A stretch of DNA of 64,000 nt. Source: Osedax fenrisi. Its lineage: Eukaryota > Annelida > Polychaeta > Sabellida > Siboglinidae. Position 1 is the first letter of the stretch, and every line of letters starts with the position of its first letter. The position numbers and the translations under genes were made by a program. Positions 1 through 12,245 of this stretch are shown here, in pieces. Under the pieces are notes generated by a model that saw only the letters and a program-made list of their open reading frames with translations, did not search any database and was not told the DNA's origin. Where the stretch lies: positions 70,999,728-71,063,727 of the forward strand of contig OZ025242.1 of the NCBI GenBank assembly GCA_964019155.1, written 5' to 3'.

Positions 1-251
1 ATTATGAGATATCGAGAATTACCGTATAACCATATATATATATATATATATAATAAGTATAAATAATTATTTATATACTTATATATAAATAATACCATTG
101 CGAGACTAGCTAATGACAGTTTATGTAACCTCAATATGCATCAACATAAACATCATCATCTCACCACAACGCTTCACTCATTGCTGACACGTAGGGATGT
201 GATATCAGTCAATACGGTACACAGGCCTGAGTATATAGGTATGTATTACAC

Positions 252-1226
252 TATGTCAAGGTAGGACATGGGATATGTCAAGTAAGGACATTATGCTATG
301 TAAAGTAAAGACATTACGCTATGTTAAGTAAGGACATTACGCTATGTCAAGTAAGGACATTATGCTATGTCAATTAAGGACATTACACAATTTCAAGTAA
401 GGACATTACGCTATATCAATTAAGGACATTACGCTAATTAAAGTAAGGACATTACGCTATGTCAAGTAAGGACATTATGCTATGTTAAGTAAGGACATTA
501 TGCTATTTCAAGTAAGGAAATTACGCTAATTAAAGTATGGACATTACGCTATGTCAAGTAAGGACATTATGCTATGTTAAGTAAGGACATTATGCTACGT
601 CAAGTAAGGAAATTATGCTATGTCAAGTAAGGACATTATGCTATTTCAAGTAAGGAAATTACGCTAATTAAAGTAAGGACATTACGCTATGTCAAGTAAG
701 GACATTATGCTATGTTAAGTAAGGACATTATGCTACGTCAAGTAAGGACATTACGCTATGTCAAGTAAGGACATTATGCTATGTCAAGTAAGGACATTAC
801 GCTAATTAAAGTAAGGACATTACGCTATGTCAAGTAAGGACATTATGCTATGTTAAGTAAGGACATTATTCTACGTCAAGTAAGGACATTATGCTATGTC
901 AAGTAAGGACATTATACTACGTCAAGTAAGGACATTATGCTATGTCAAGTAAGGACATTATACTATGTCAAGTAAGGACATTACGCTATGTTAAGTAAGG
1001 ACATTATGCTACGTCAAGTAAGGACATTATGCTATTTCAAGTAAGGAAATTACGCTAATTAAAGTAAGGACATTACGCTATGTCAAGTAAGGACATTATG
1101 CTATGTTAAGTAAGGACATTACGCTATGTCAAGTAAGGACATTATGCTATTTCAAGTAAGGACATTATGCTACGTCAAGTAAGGAAATTACGCTATTTCA
1201 AGTAAGTAAATTACGCTAATTAAACA
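252..1226. repeat. 23-bp minisatellite, about 42 units
   Basis: Tandem array of a 23-bp unit with core AAGTAAGGACATTATGCTA. The sub-variants carry TATGTC, TATGTT, TACGTC, TATTTC or TAATTA in the variable part. Landmark TAATTAAAG variants start at 431, 523, 661, 799, 1052 and 1213, and all spacings are exact multiples of 23, so point variation has occurred almost without indels. Only the first unit is 22 bp. Each unit holds a small inverted pair, ATGTC-7 nt-GACAT. There are no spacers and no plausible reading frame. Confidence 0.95.
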
Positions 1227-1591
1227 ATTATTATTACAATTGTGATCATGTATATATGTTATAAAACTAATGCACGATATAAATGTTCTGAGCCCGAGAT
1301 ACAATTAGGTATATAACTAAGAAAGTATGTGAAGCGATTATATTTTATTTACACGCTACACATATCATAAAGCTTGTACGCATATACACGTTACACTTTC
1401 TATATCTCAGCATTTAAGAGACAGCATATATGTTGGCCGAGTTATCTAGTTTCTGAGTTATTTAATTATTCTTACATGTATTTACGTTGGTATCAAATGG
1501 AACTAGTATTTTTCTGAGTTAGCTGGGTTTCTGAGATATATATGCGGTTAATCGAGATTTAACTGTATATTATATATACAGTTATAATATA

Positions 1592-1627
<36 letters not shown>

Positions 1628-1730
1628 ATTATCAGATTTAGGTATAAGTACCAGGGTAATTGTAGAAGCATTGCTGCTTGTCGATACAATTACCCTTTAT
1701 ATATACTATAGTACAGTAGTTGATACATAT
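1227..1730. other. AT-rich non-coding stretch
   Basis: No coding sequence or recognised repeat is visible apart from a short (TA)n run near 1590-1622. Confidence 0.6.
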
Positions 1731-2000
1731 GTCATACTCATTATTATTATCATGTATTATTTATGTTGTGATATTCAACAGGTCTTTGATTAAATACAGT
1801 TAAAAACCCTATAGGAGTGCACTCCGCATGCCTTGCGAGGCATGCCTTGCGTTGTCTAGTTATAACAATGCATATGATTATAAGTATATATATATATATA
1901 TATATATGTAACAAAGTGAGGGTGCTTATATTCTTTATTTAATCGAAGACCTGTTGAATATCCAAAATAAATATAACATGATAATAATAATGAGTATGAC
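1731..2000. repeat. Inverted-repeat element with arms of about 68 bp
   Basis: The left arm starts GTCATACTCATTATTATT and the right arm is its near-complete reverse complement, ending at 2000. Both arms include TATTCAACAGGTCTT. The loop holds a short GC-rich palindrome (GCATGCCT-TGCG-AGGCATGC) and a (TA)n tract. A related single arm lies near 7145-7210. It looks like a foldback element or MITE; no coding sequence is seen. Confidence 0.75.
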
Positions 2001-2360
2001 ACATGTATTAACCTGGTGAGACGCATAACTTATCTTGAAATATTGTGTCGTTTTCACCGAGTGGCGTTCCTTTTATAGGACAAAATAAAATGCTCAGATG
2101 ATAAAGAATATAAGGTAGAAAAATATAAAAATATACACATGACTACTGTATACACATGACTATGCAATCAATCGAACCTGAAGCCTAAAACAATTGTTTT
2201 AGTAACATTAATGTATGCATGCAGATATATCGATTGTGTAACTCTTTCGATTGCGCGCGTATTTAAATGAATTACATTTATTTCACTTCTATATAATTGT
2301 ATATTAATGTAATCGGATCATTAATTTAATCATTTAATATAGCTTCAGACTTCACTTTAT

Positions 2361-2409
<49 letters not shown>

Positions 2410-2821
2410 GTGTATAATGAGTTACCCGCTTGGTACTGCCCGTAATTGTAGGTTATTGATTTTGTATACAATGTATACATTATATATACTATAATTGTAG
2501 AGCGAACATTTGTATATATTATATACTATACATATATACATATACCCCTAAACCACATGCTATGATATTGTGATATGCCCATCCTACTTTATATCGTGGT
2601 GTTATAATTCGTTGTATAATAGTTGTTATTGATACGCCCACTTTCATGTTCTCATCAGTGTAGTCTGATACGCCCATTGCGTTATAAGTTGATTATTTAT
2701 ATCACGTGTTATTGTATGCAATATTATAATAAACTTTATAAATTCGACGCTTCTACTCTTTATATATATATCATATAAATATAGATCAATTTAATAAATA
2801 ATATACAAATAATAATCAACC
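2001..2821. other. AT-rich non-coding stretch with microsatellite
   Basis: Contains the GACTTCACTTTATAACA-(TA)n motif at 2347-2405 and several GATACGCCCA-like words around 2570-2690. No gene is seen. Confidence 0.5.
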
Positions 2822-3024
2822 TAATACGGACACTTTAACAATACATGGTCTTAACATTTTATGATTCAATATTTGTATTCAAAAATTACAAAATATTAAT
2901 AGTTGATGATTATATATATATTATTGTGATTTTAAAATTGTATTTAATCTTTTTATTCAATAGATAGCGGGTTTCCCGTATTCGGTACCCATATCCGAAT
3001 ACAAACACCTTATGTTATAATACG
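2822..3024 (-). mobile_element. Partial copy of the GAATACGGACAC inverted-repeat family
   Basis: This segment matches, in reverse complement, the right part of the complete element at 4949-5879. Shared features are the TAATACGGACAC end, the internal run around the TATTTGTATTCAAAAATTAC words, and the CCCGTATTCGGTACCCAT block. It is non-coding and truncated. Confidence 0.7.
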
Positions 3025-3386
3025 TACGCCATATATAGGCACTAGATAAGCTATATATATATCTATATATATATATATATCTATATATATATATATATAT
3101 TATTGATAATTCTTAAGTATGGATTACATTACTTATAACTGTATAAATAATGGATACCATTCTTATGAACACACATCTTTACATTATAATATATATATAT
3201 ATTTGATAATTTAATTTATAATTATTATTAATTTTTATATAAAATATACAAGTATACAGATATAAAAAACTTATTACAAATAGCTTTATATTATAATGTA
3301 TTATATAATTTATAAATAAACTATTTAAATTAATATAAATTATTATTAAATGAATATTAAGTATATATAATAATATATTTAAACTG
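3025..3386. other. AT-rich non-coding stretch
   Basis: Mostly TA-rich simple sequence. The words at 3108-3160 (TTGATAATTCTTAAGTAT and following) recur near 16425, next to another copy of the GAATACGGACAC family. No gene is seen. Confidence 0.5.
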
Positions 3387-3387
3387 T

Positions 3388-3690
3388 CCGTGTGGATTAG
3401 TGGATAATGTGTCAGACACACAAGCAGTAGGATACGGATTCAATCCCCGTTCAGTACCATTAAAATAGGTATTACATAATACGTAGAAGTGATCTCATAT
3501 AATTGTGTATAATTAAATGATCGGGTATCGTTAAATCCATTGATGCCTTAACATGAGAGCGTCCTCGAAAGGACATTAGAGCCATATGATTATAAGTGAA
3601 AACTTCATCTAAGTTCCTTGATGGGATAACATTTCACACCTTAAGGATTCCTTAAGGACTCCAACAAAATAACAATAACAATGACAATTT
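3388..3690 (+). mobile_element. tRNA-derived SINE with an Arg-tRNA-like head
   Basis: The head starts GTCCGTGTGGATTAGTGG and has an internal box B (GATTCAATC). Spacing from the box A T to the box B G is 44 nt, as between tRNA positions 8 and 52. The start resembles arginine tRNA (xxCCGTGTGGnnTAATGGATAA). The T stem pairs at four of five positions and the acceptor stem is only partly paired, so this is not a functional tRNA. About 230 bp of unrelated body follow, then an A/C-rich tail (AACAAAATAACAATAACAA). SINE is an inference from this layout. Confidence 0.65.
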
Positions 3691-3708
3691 AAATATATAA
3701 ATAGGAAA

Positions 3709-3743
3709 GTAACCGAATACGGACACTGTCCGTATTCGGTTAC
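3709..3743. repeat. Palindrome made of two fused transposon ends
   Basis: Two perfect 17-bp arms (GTAACCGAATACGGACA and its complement) are separated by one base. Each arm equals the terminal sequence of the element at 4949-5879, and the partial flanking GGAAA/TTTTC extends the match. It looks like an element reduced to its two ends joined head to head. Confidence 0.85.
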
Positions 3744-3758
3744 GTTTTCTTATATGGG

Positions 3759-3805
<47 letters not shown>

Positions 3806-3959
3806 TATTTAATTAAATTGAATTAATAGTTTATTTAGACGCTTAAATAAACCATAAATGATATTTCAAAAGTATATATATATAGAATTATATATAATAA
3901 AGCTACGTAATACCATTTAACATAATAACATAAAATAAAATAATCCGGAAGGAAATAAA

Positions 3960-4788
3960 TAAATAAAATAATAATGACAACAATTAAGTATTACAAGTTT
4001 CCACCTGAGATGAATATTTGGATAGATTTATTGAATGTCTTATGATATTTGCTGGATCTAATATAGGGTAGGAGTGAATTCCATAGATTAGGACCAATAA
4101 ACTATGGCATCGATCATTCATTATTGGCGGACGGAGAATAGGGGATGAAACAAATATTTTCTATAAGAATGATGGGAAGATATTTGTCATATAGGAGGGG
4201 TAATTAGAATAGTAATTGAGCAATGAACAATGGAGATATTAGCGATAAAAGTAGCCTCTCTTAAATGGGAACTAGTGAGGTAAGTGTTAATATGATAAGG
4301 TAGAAGAATAATCTCGAATAGGTAGGTTATATGTTGTATGAATTGTGAACGAATAACTCGATTTAGAAGATATATATAATGTAGTGAATATTTATGAGGA
4401 GTGAGTAACAGTAATATACATGTGAGGGCAAGCTAATTAACTAGAATTTTAGTAAGATATATATTAATTTATTTTCGTATTTTTCTAATTCTGAAAAGAT
4501 GATAATTTGCAGATAGTTTGATGGCAGTATACTTCCATCACATATATTATAATATAGTAGAATTAAAAATGACATATAAGTCGGATACTATTGAAGAAGG
4601 AAAGATTTCAATATTATCAATAAGAAAAGGAGGAAAGTAGGATATGGAGAAAGATTCAACAATGTAGTTCTGGAGGCATTAAGGAGAATACTATTTGAAA
4701 TAAACTAATCTTTAATGTCATTAGCATAATTTGAGATTTAATTATTGAGATCTGGTGATAAATTAGTTGGAAGAAACATATGTAGGTA

Positions 4789-4825
<37 letters not shown>

Positions 4826-4946
4826 GTATCTGTATATTGTCTGCAGAAAGAAAGTAATATATATATATATATATTAGTATAATTAGATATTATGGAATGT
4901 AGTGTATATACTATTATATATATATACAGAAAAGTGAAGGAACAAG
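3960..4946 (-). pseudogene. LINE remnant (CR1/Rex1-like), 3' part
   Basis: Read on the minus strand, this shows fragments of a non-LTR retrotransposon reverse transcriptase in changing frames. There is a degraded Y-A-D-D-like site (YANDI), then an N-S-I-L-L-N-A-S segment matching the NxLxLNxxKT motif. Near 4060-4090 lies the typical C-terminal sequence containing LWNSL followed by an FKxxL-like stretch (FNKSI). Many stops and frameshifts make it inactive. It continues at 5882-6250 across a later insertion, which shows that the LINE was there first. Clade assignment is tentative. Confidence 0.65.
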
Positions 4947-4948
4947 TA

Positions 4949-5879
4949 GGGGAAAGTAACCGAATACGGACACTCTCGGTATTTCAGAAACCATAAATTC
5001 TACAAAAAAATGTTTAATGAATAAAATATTCATAATTATACAAATAGTCTAAATAAGTATTTTTTATTTTTAAAGTATTCAAAATAGTGCTGATATATCA
5101 AATAAACTGATTTTTTTATTACGTTTTTAAATTTATGAAAACAAATGTCAACTTAAAACCTTCTCAATAATATACAAATGTATCGATATAAAACATAACA
5201 CTATATTATTAAAAACTAAAACATTCTAAACATTATATACATAACTGCTCTATTTTTTATCAAATGTTAATTTTCTATTTTTTTAAATAAGTTACAAGCA
5301 TATATATAGAGGTCATATAAGTCCCTAATACGGACACTCTAGATGTCTTAATACGGACACCCTATCACCAATCAGCGAGCAGTGTATGAACTATTCTGAT
5401 TTTCATAAAAATCGCGTGCGTTATAATATTAATACCTCCAATAAAGCTAAATCTCAAAATGTTATTATTTAGATACTTTAAATTTTATTATTAATAAATT
5501 AAATTAAAAAAATTAATAAATCAATTACTAATTAAATTACATTAAATTATTCATAACATTATTTATAAATAATGTAATTATAATTTATCTGTTTGTTTAT
5601 CAATAATATATAGTTTATCTAGTGGTATACAGGGTATCCGTATTATAACATAGGGTGTCCGTATTCGGACATGGGTACCGAATACGGACATGGGTACCGA
5701 ATACGGACACCCCCGTCATCTATGGAATAAAAAGATTAAATACAATTTTAAAATCACAATAATACCTATAATCAGATAATATTAATATATTGTAATTTTT
5801 GAATACAAATATTGAGTCATAAAATGTTATTGTCGACCATTTATTGTTAAAGTGTCCCCCGTATTAGATTACTTTCCCC
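4949..5879. mobile_element. TIR element with GGGGAAAGTAA ends and TA target duplication
   Basis: The left end GGGGAAAGTAACCGAATACGG and the right end, read in reverse complement, GGGGAAAGTAATCTAATACGG form terminal inverted repeats flanked by TA at 4947-4948 and 5880-5881. The TA duplication and TIRs fit a non-autonomous Tc1/mariner-type element (inference). Several inner copies of (T/G)AATACGGACAC, in both orientations near 5328-5360 and 5630-5705, look like sub-terminal binding repeats. No transposase is encoded. Confidence 0.8.
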
Positions 5880-5881
5880 TA

Positions 5882-6250
5882 GTGATCCCTGTGATCACTA
5901 TTTATCTTAGTATAAGGGAAATCAAAATAATTATATATATGTTAATACTGCCGCTACGATCGGAAAGGTATGAACTAAACCAGGATAGGTCAAAGTATCT
6001 AATTATAATCAGGCGTAGAGGGTCCAGTATTATACTATAGTCTAGATTATCGAAGGAACTGGATATATCAAGAATAACTATCTGACAGAAATTATTATTG
6101 TTAAAAGTAGAAGTAATGACATCAATTACGTTTATTATTACTATTTCTGTAGAGAGCCCTCGGCAAAAACCACTTTGCAGATGAATATGGTGATTACCTA
6201 AGGTTAAATAGGTGATTAGTTGACGATAGTCAATAATAGAAAAGATAATA
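5882..6250 (-). pseudogene. LINE remnant (CR1/Rex1-like), RT N-terminal part
   Basis: The minus-strand translation contains QSGFCRGLSTE, matching the GFRxGRSTE motif of LINE reverse transcriptases. A segment ending ILDISSSFDNLDY follows, matching the LDLSKAFDTVDH catalytic block with the first catalytic aspartate. It is the other half of the LINE at 3960-4946, separated by the TA-flanked element. A short plus-strand ORF overlapping here is a shadow. Confidence 0.7.
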
Positions 6251-7805
6251 ATATAATATATATGTAATTTAAATTTACATTTTAAATAAATAAATAAATA
6301 TATAAATAAAAAATAAATTAGTGCTAATGATTTTGTTTAAAAATAAATATATAATACACTTAAAAACAAATGCTTATTTCTCTATCTACTCATTTACTTT
6401 CAATTACTATTAATAATGTAATGGAATTCTAGCTTTTTTAGTAGTATTTTTAGGATACAGTATAATTTTAGGTTTAGAAATAATACCTTTTTTCTAATTT
6501 AGATATCTATATTTAACTGTACTTAAATTGTTACTTGAACTAATTTACTTGTATTGATACTTTACGATAAACTCGACTTATAATAGAAGTATTTCTCATT
6601 TTGATAATGTGTATACTTGTAGATTTCATTGATTCTTATTTTTCAAATTTGATGACCTTAATATTACATTATTTATTGGATTACAACTAATTTATATTTT
6701 TATGTGTCTAATATAATTTATATGAATAATGAATCCCCATATATAACATATATATATATATATATATAAGTGTGTGTTATGAAGTTAAGTCAGCAGATAT
6801 GTCGAATGTAATATACATTTATATTGAAGTGAATTGAATTAAATTAATTTCAATATGCTCTTTATTACGTAATCGATATATTAGCATACTTAAATTGTTA
6901 TAGGCTTCACGCTCGGTTGATTTGATAGCCATGTGTATATTTAGATTTTTGTATTTCAATATTTTATCGTTTGTATAATTTGTTATTCGTTTTTTATTAT
7001 TATCGTCTGCAAATGTTGTTGTTTTCCTATAGGAAAACAACATATATATAAAATGAACACCGCTCTGTGAGATGGACACATTCTTGGTACCGTACGGTAC
7101 CCCACACGTGTCTCACCGGGATGGTAATACCAACATGGTACATACTATTATTGTTATTATTATGTATGTTATATTTATGTTATGATATTCATCAGGTATC
7201 TTTATCTTAAATAAAGCATATAAATGAACTTCTCTCTGTTAAAATTGGCGCGGCAAACTGTATATTAAAATTTATATTATATTAATTATTTATCATATAG
7301 TAAAAAATAATAAATAAGAAAAGTAAAATATAATAGAAATTGCTAACTGAAAACCTTTATTTATTTATTTATTTAAATAAGACATGAAATACAGAGATCG
7401 GTAGTATATAAACGAAAATTATAAAAGAATGAACTAAACTAAATAATTAATCTAAGAACCGAAATTTAAAATACTATACAAATAATGAGTTATACCACAT
7501 GGTAAACAGTGGCGATGGGATACAATATTATATTCATATAATTGAACAATTAGCGAATTACACGATAATTGTATTCATTTGTAGCCATAACGAATAATAA
7601 GAAATCCGTAATTTAATGGTTACATTATCAACATAACAGTTTAGAAACATTAATAATGCACTATTTCTACGTCTGTATTTCATCACGATACGATATGAAT
7701 TATTATAATCTATCTTAAGATTAGCCATACAATATCTATTTGGAATCCAAATACTACTAAGGTAGGTAGGATTATATTAGAATATATATTATAAATGTTT
7801 TACCT
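6251..7805. other. AT-rich non-coding stretch with small palindromes
   Basis: No gene is seen. A perfect 24-bp palindrome (12-bp arm GTTGTTTTCCTA) lies at about 7016-7039. The microsatellite-linked motif occurs on the minus strand near 6752-6800. Sequence near 7145-7210 resembles an arm of the inverted repeat at 1731-2000. A 7085-7130 segment (GGTACCGTACGGTACC) is strongly palindromic. Confidence 0.5.
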
Positions 7806-10376
7806 TACCATGTCGCTTACCAGCTTGCTCGATAGTTTTTGACTATCTTCCTCTATACATCTCTATCTTCCATCGCCTTTTTTATTTCATTAACATCACA
7901 TAGTATATCATCCACAAGCTGATCGACGTAGGTCCTGCGGGGTCGACCTATTTTTCTTTTACAATGAGTAGGTTGCCAGATTATAACATCCGATGCCAGT
8001 TCCAATTTGGATCTCCAACAACGACCAGAAAAACGCATTCTTTGCTATCTTATCGACGTGCAAATGTCCGGTATATTTTCATATATCTCTTTATTGTTTG
8101 GATGATCTTTCCAAGATCTATTTAGGATGACACGCAGCATTCGAGTATAATTTCCATTGAGTCTTTTTTCAAGCGATTTTGTTAGAGTCCAGCTAACAGA
8201 ACCATATATTAACACAGACTCAACAGTTGCTCTGAAAAAGTTTCTTTTCATATTATCAGGTAGCCTAGATTTTCATATATAGTTCATCTCATTTAAGGCT
8301 ACCCAGCTTTTAGCTAATCTGATATTGATATATTTTTCTGTTGACTGGATGTAGCTCCCAAGATACTTAAAATCAGAAACTTCTTTAATATTCTTACCTT
8401 TTAGGATTTTTATAACTTCATTTATTCCTTGATTTATACTGATGAATTTCGTCTTTCCAGTATTTATAGATAGCCCAATTTCTTTTGCAGCATTTTCAAT
8501 TTTATGTAAAAGTATTATTGATTCATTGATTTTATCGGTTACTATAGCTAGATCATCCGCATAGTCCACATCTGTAATTGTTATTGCAGGATATCTTTTG
8601 TTCCTTCTCTCAATGAGAGTAAACTCAAGATCATTATTTCGGTCTAATCCTTTCTTCAAAACATAGTCAAGACAAATTATGAAAAGAAAAAGAGCAAGTG
8701 TATCACCTTGCAAAACTCCACCCGAGATGTTTATAAAGTCAGTATCACCATCGTCAGTTGTCACAATTGATTTAGTATTTTTGTATGCTTTCATAATAGC
8801 ACTTATTATCTCATCTGGTATACCGTACGCATTGAGTATCTCTGTCATCTTTCCTCGATATATGGAATCGAAAGCTTCGGAGAAATCTATAAATAGGATA
8901 GTAGCTGTCAGATTTTTTGCATTTGCGCCTTCGATAATTCTTCTAACCGTAAGTATTTTCTCAGAGGTAGGCCCTAGATCTATAAGTTCTAAAACCGTTC
9001 GGATTTTTTCGTAATATAATATCTACCGCAGGCCTTATTCTATTTAGTAACATTAGATTGTATATATTTGCAGCTATACATGTTAAATTAATGTCACGAT
9101 AGTTGTTTGTAGAGCTCAGGTCTCCCTCCTTTGGTAAAGGTATTATACAACCTTTATTCCATATATCGATTGGATCTTGTTCATATACTTTATTGCAGCA
9201 GATTAATAAAAAGTCTTGAAATTCATTTATTTTCCAGATTTCTATAGGGATTTCGTCCAGTCCACATGCCTTTCCATTTTTGATACTGTTTATTGCTTTT
9301 AATAGTTCATACTTTGTAAAAAAAAATGGGAGTTTCTATGTTTAGACGATTTGTAATTTTTGATATAGCCGAAACGGTTATTTCAGGTGGATTTCCAAGA
9401 AGATCTTTGAAGTGATTATGCCACACAATTATTCTTTCTTCTCCACTTATTGCTTTTATTTTAGCTTTATTGCTCTTTTTTCTTCCACTAACTTCATAAA
9501 CTGCTTTACACGCCATAGCTGACTTTTTGTTTAATACTGCCATCTTGATTTCATCTATTTTCGATTGAAGGTAGATTTCTTGTTCTGTATCATATGTAGC
9601 ATAGAGTAATTCCTGTGACAAATTATAAGATTCGGTATTTTCTTCAGATGGATAAGAGTTTTTTAATTGTGCAACTTGATGACGATTTTTTCTTTTAAAA
9701 TATATATCTTGATTCTACCAAGGTGTTCTCTTTTTTGATTTTTCTTTAATCGGTATTATTTCTTTTGCACTTTCTCTGCACGAAGACTCAAACTGTTCAT
9801 ATATGATATTGGTTGATATGTTCGATGTTTTGTAAATCAAACTTTTTTCTGACTTCATTCACAAATCTATTTTGGATATCAGGTTTGTTAAGACTTGTCC
9901 AATCAAGATTTGCTGCTTTATTTGTCTTCCTTTTATTTGATCTTAGGCTTAATTTAAAATGTGCAGTTACTATGCGATGGTCTGATGCTATGCTTTCAAA
10001 AAAGAAAAAAGCTCTGCAGTTTTTGCTACTATTTTTCCATTTTTTATTTATCATTATGTAATCAAGCTGAACTTTATTTCCGTTTGGTAAATTGTGTGTC
10101 CATAGTTGACCCTTCCTTTTTTGATAAAATGTGTTTAGACATAATAAATTATTTTCTAAAATATAATATGTAAGCAAAATTCCATTTCTATTTGATTCAT
10201 CATGCGAACTTGAAACTATCTTGAATACCTAGATGAGCATTAAAATCGCCGGCTATGATTACAATATTGTGTTTTGGAATTTGTCTTGTGGTAAAGGTTA
10301 GATTTTCATACCAATTTTCTATTTCAGTTGGATCACATATATTTGTTGGACTATAACATACTATAATAGAATTTTT
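7806..10376 (-). pseudogene. Non-LTR retrotransposon (endonuclease plus RT), inactivated
   Basis: Read from 10376 downward, the first block is the end of an apurinic-type endonuclease: CYSPTN, then AGDFNAHLG near 10235, then a block ending SIASDHRIV (9985-10025), the SDHR motif of the family. The reverse transcriptase follows: GCIIPLPKEGD-NNYRDINLTC (about 9060-9160), LFIDFSEAFDS (about 8875), GVLQGDT (about 8705) and YADDLA (about 8555). The C-terminal block with RFSGRCWRSK, CKRKIGRPRRTYVDQL and AMEDRD runs to about 7850. Frames change several times (around 8260, 8960, 9300 and 10180) and a stop replaces a tryptophan near 7855, so it is dead. The C-terminal blocks are shared by a LINE group common in invertebrates, possibly RTE-related; the clade is not certain. 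The 5' end appears truncated in the endonuclease. Confidence 0.85.
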
Positions 10377-10521
10377 TTTTTATTAGAAATAAACGTTTTA
10401 AATGGAATAATTTTTAAATCATTAGAGCAATGATTAAAGTTAGGTATGATATCTCATAGCTTTTTTAAATAACTGTTTAATATATATATATATATATGTA
10501 TATATATATGTATATATATAT

Positions 10522-10557
<36 letters not shown>

Positions 10558-10981
10558 TTCATCAGATAAGTCCTCTAAAATCCAAAGTCAAAGATATTTA
10601 TATGATTTAACAACATTTAGAATGTTATTTCCAATATATAATTTAACAGGATTATGATAAGATTTATCAAAATAAATTGCTAAAATGACCGATATAATTT
10701 ACTTTTTTATATCAGATATTAAATATATAATGTTATATAGTATTTATTATAACATTCAATATAAAGCGTATATATATATATATATATAAATATTTAAATA
10801 AACAATAAAAATAGAATTATTTATTGTTTATTTAAATATTTAAATATACATAACAACGAATATTTATTTACACATTTATAAATTTATTTAAGAATAATTA
10901 ATGTAATATTGTTATCTATAGTTATAACGTAATATCGCGATAGAACGAAAACCCGAAAACGCGAACAAAACCACGCCCACA
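10377..10981. other. AT-rich region upstream of the KLHL10-like gene
   Basis: Contains (TA)n tracts at 10480-10552 and 10770-10790. The last 60 bases before the ATG are richer in GC and CpG (GCGAACAAAACCACGCCC), fitting a 5' UTR, but no TATA box or initiator can be assigned with confidence. Confidence 0.5.
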
Positions 10982-12245
10982 ATGTATTTCAAACCAAGTA
11001 CTAGACATCCTATGTGTATGTGGACTCCGACTAACGACTGGTTTAAGGATATCAGTGATTTGATCATCGTAGTAGGAGGTAAGCAATACTTCCTACACTT
11101 TGCGATGATCAATCACAAAACCCTGTTACAAGAGAATGTCGGATACTCGAACATAGTGAAGACGATGCGAGCGTTAGAGTCGACGTCCACTACTTCAGAG
11201 GTATTCGACGAAGTGGTCTCGTTCATCTACAACGACACCTGCACTATAACGCCTAGCAACGCTCTCGACATAGCGAAGTTATCGATAACGCTGCACGTGG
11301 TCGATCTATACGATAAGGCTGTGAACGTCTACCGGAAACACATCGACGTAGACCGCGTGGTCGAAGCGTGGACGTACGCGCGTTCACTCCGACTCGATGA
11401 CATGCGCGACCTCACTATGGCCTACATCTTACGTAACATCGCACGTTTGTGCGAGACACGTGACTTTCTAGAGCTTGACGTCACTTCTCTGGATCACGTG
11501 TTAAGCGCTGACGAGTTAAACTTACCGGACGAGATGCACGTGTTCCGTCTGATCCTCTCGTGGCTCGCCTACCAACCGGGTCGACAACACTGCATCCGCA
11601 AGCTGATCACCTGCGTCCGTGGCGAACGGATCGCCCTGACCACACTGGTCAAGCAGGTATACGGTAGTCACGTGGTGTTATTCGACGACGAGGCGAAACT
11701 TCGATTGGTCGAACAACACGAGTACTGGAAGTCGCGTAATTGGTTCGTGAACAAAAGGGGCGTGGTTGAACGCCTACCGTCGGCGATCGAGTGGTCGAGA
11801 CCCCGAATCTGTCGCGATCTGGTGGTGGCGATAGGAGGCTATCGCGGTGGCTCTCTGAACAATATAGATTGCTACGACGTCAGGGCCGGGGAGTGGTACC
11901 CGGTTACCATGAAGAAACCCCTGCCGACTAGGGCGTACCACGGAACCGTAGTGGTGGGAAGATTCGTCTACTTGCTGGGTGGTTTCGATGCAAACGAAGA
12001 CCAGTTGTCCAGTGTACTTAAAGTGGACCTGGTGACACGTAGATGGTATCACGTGACAAACATGATGGCCGCTCGCTATTTCGTTAGCACCACTGTGTGC
12101 AGAGGTATGGTCTACGTTATAGGAGGTTACAACGGAATGCATCGCCTCAAAACCGTGGAATGTCTCGATGTGCAGAATATGGCGTGGAGTAAGGTCGCAG
12201 CCATGCATACGAATAGGAGCGATGCGTGTTGTTCCACTATTAAAG
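10982..12245 (+). CDS. KLHL10-like gene, exon 1 (BTB, BACK, Kelch 1-3)
   Basis: Starts at an ATG after GC-rich leader sequence and ends before the donor GTTTAC. It encodes the BTB, the BACK and the first three Kelch repeats. The open frame runs past the donor for 56 nt in AT-rich sequence that loses protein character, which supports splicing at 12245. Confidence 0.88.

Noticed and set aside
252..1226. CRISPR-like regular repeats
   Set aside because: The 23-bp units are directly adjacent with no spacers, and the genome is eukaryotic.
3388..3460. Functional arginine tRNA gene
   Set aside because: Box A and box B spacing is right, but the acceptor and D stems do not pair properly and a SINE-like body and tail follow.
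11774..12208. Antisense ORF of 144 codons in KLHL10 exon 1
   Set aside because: Lies opposite a clear Kelch-coding exon; it is a shadow of its codon usage.
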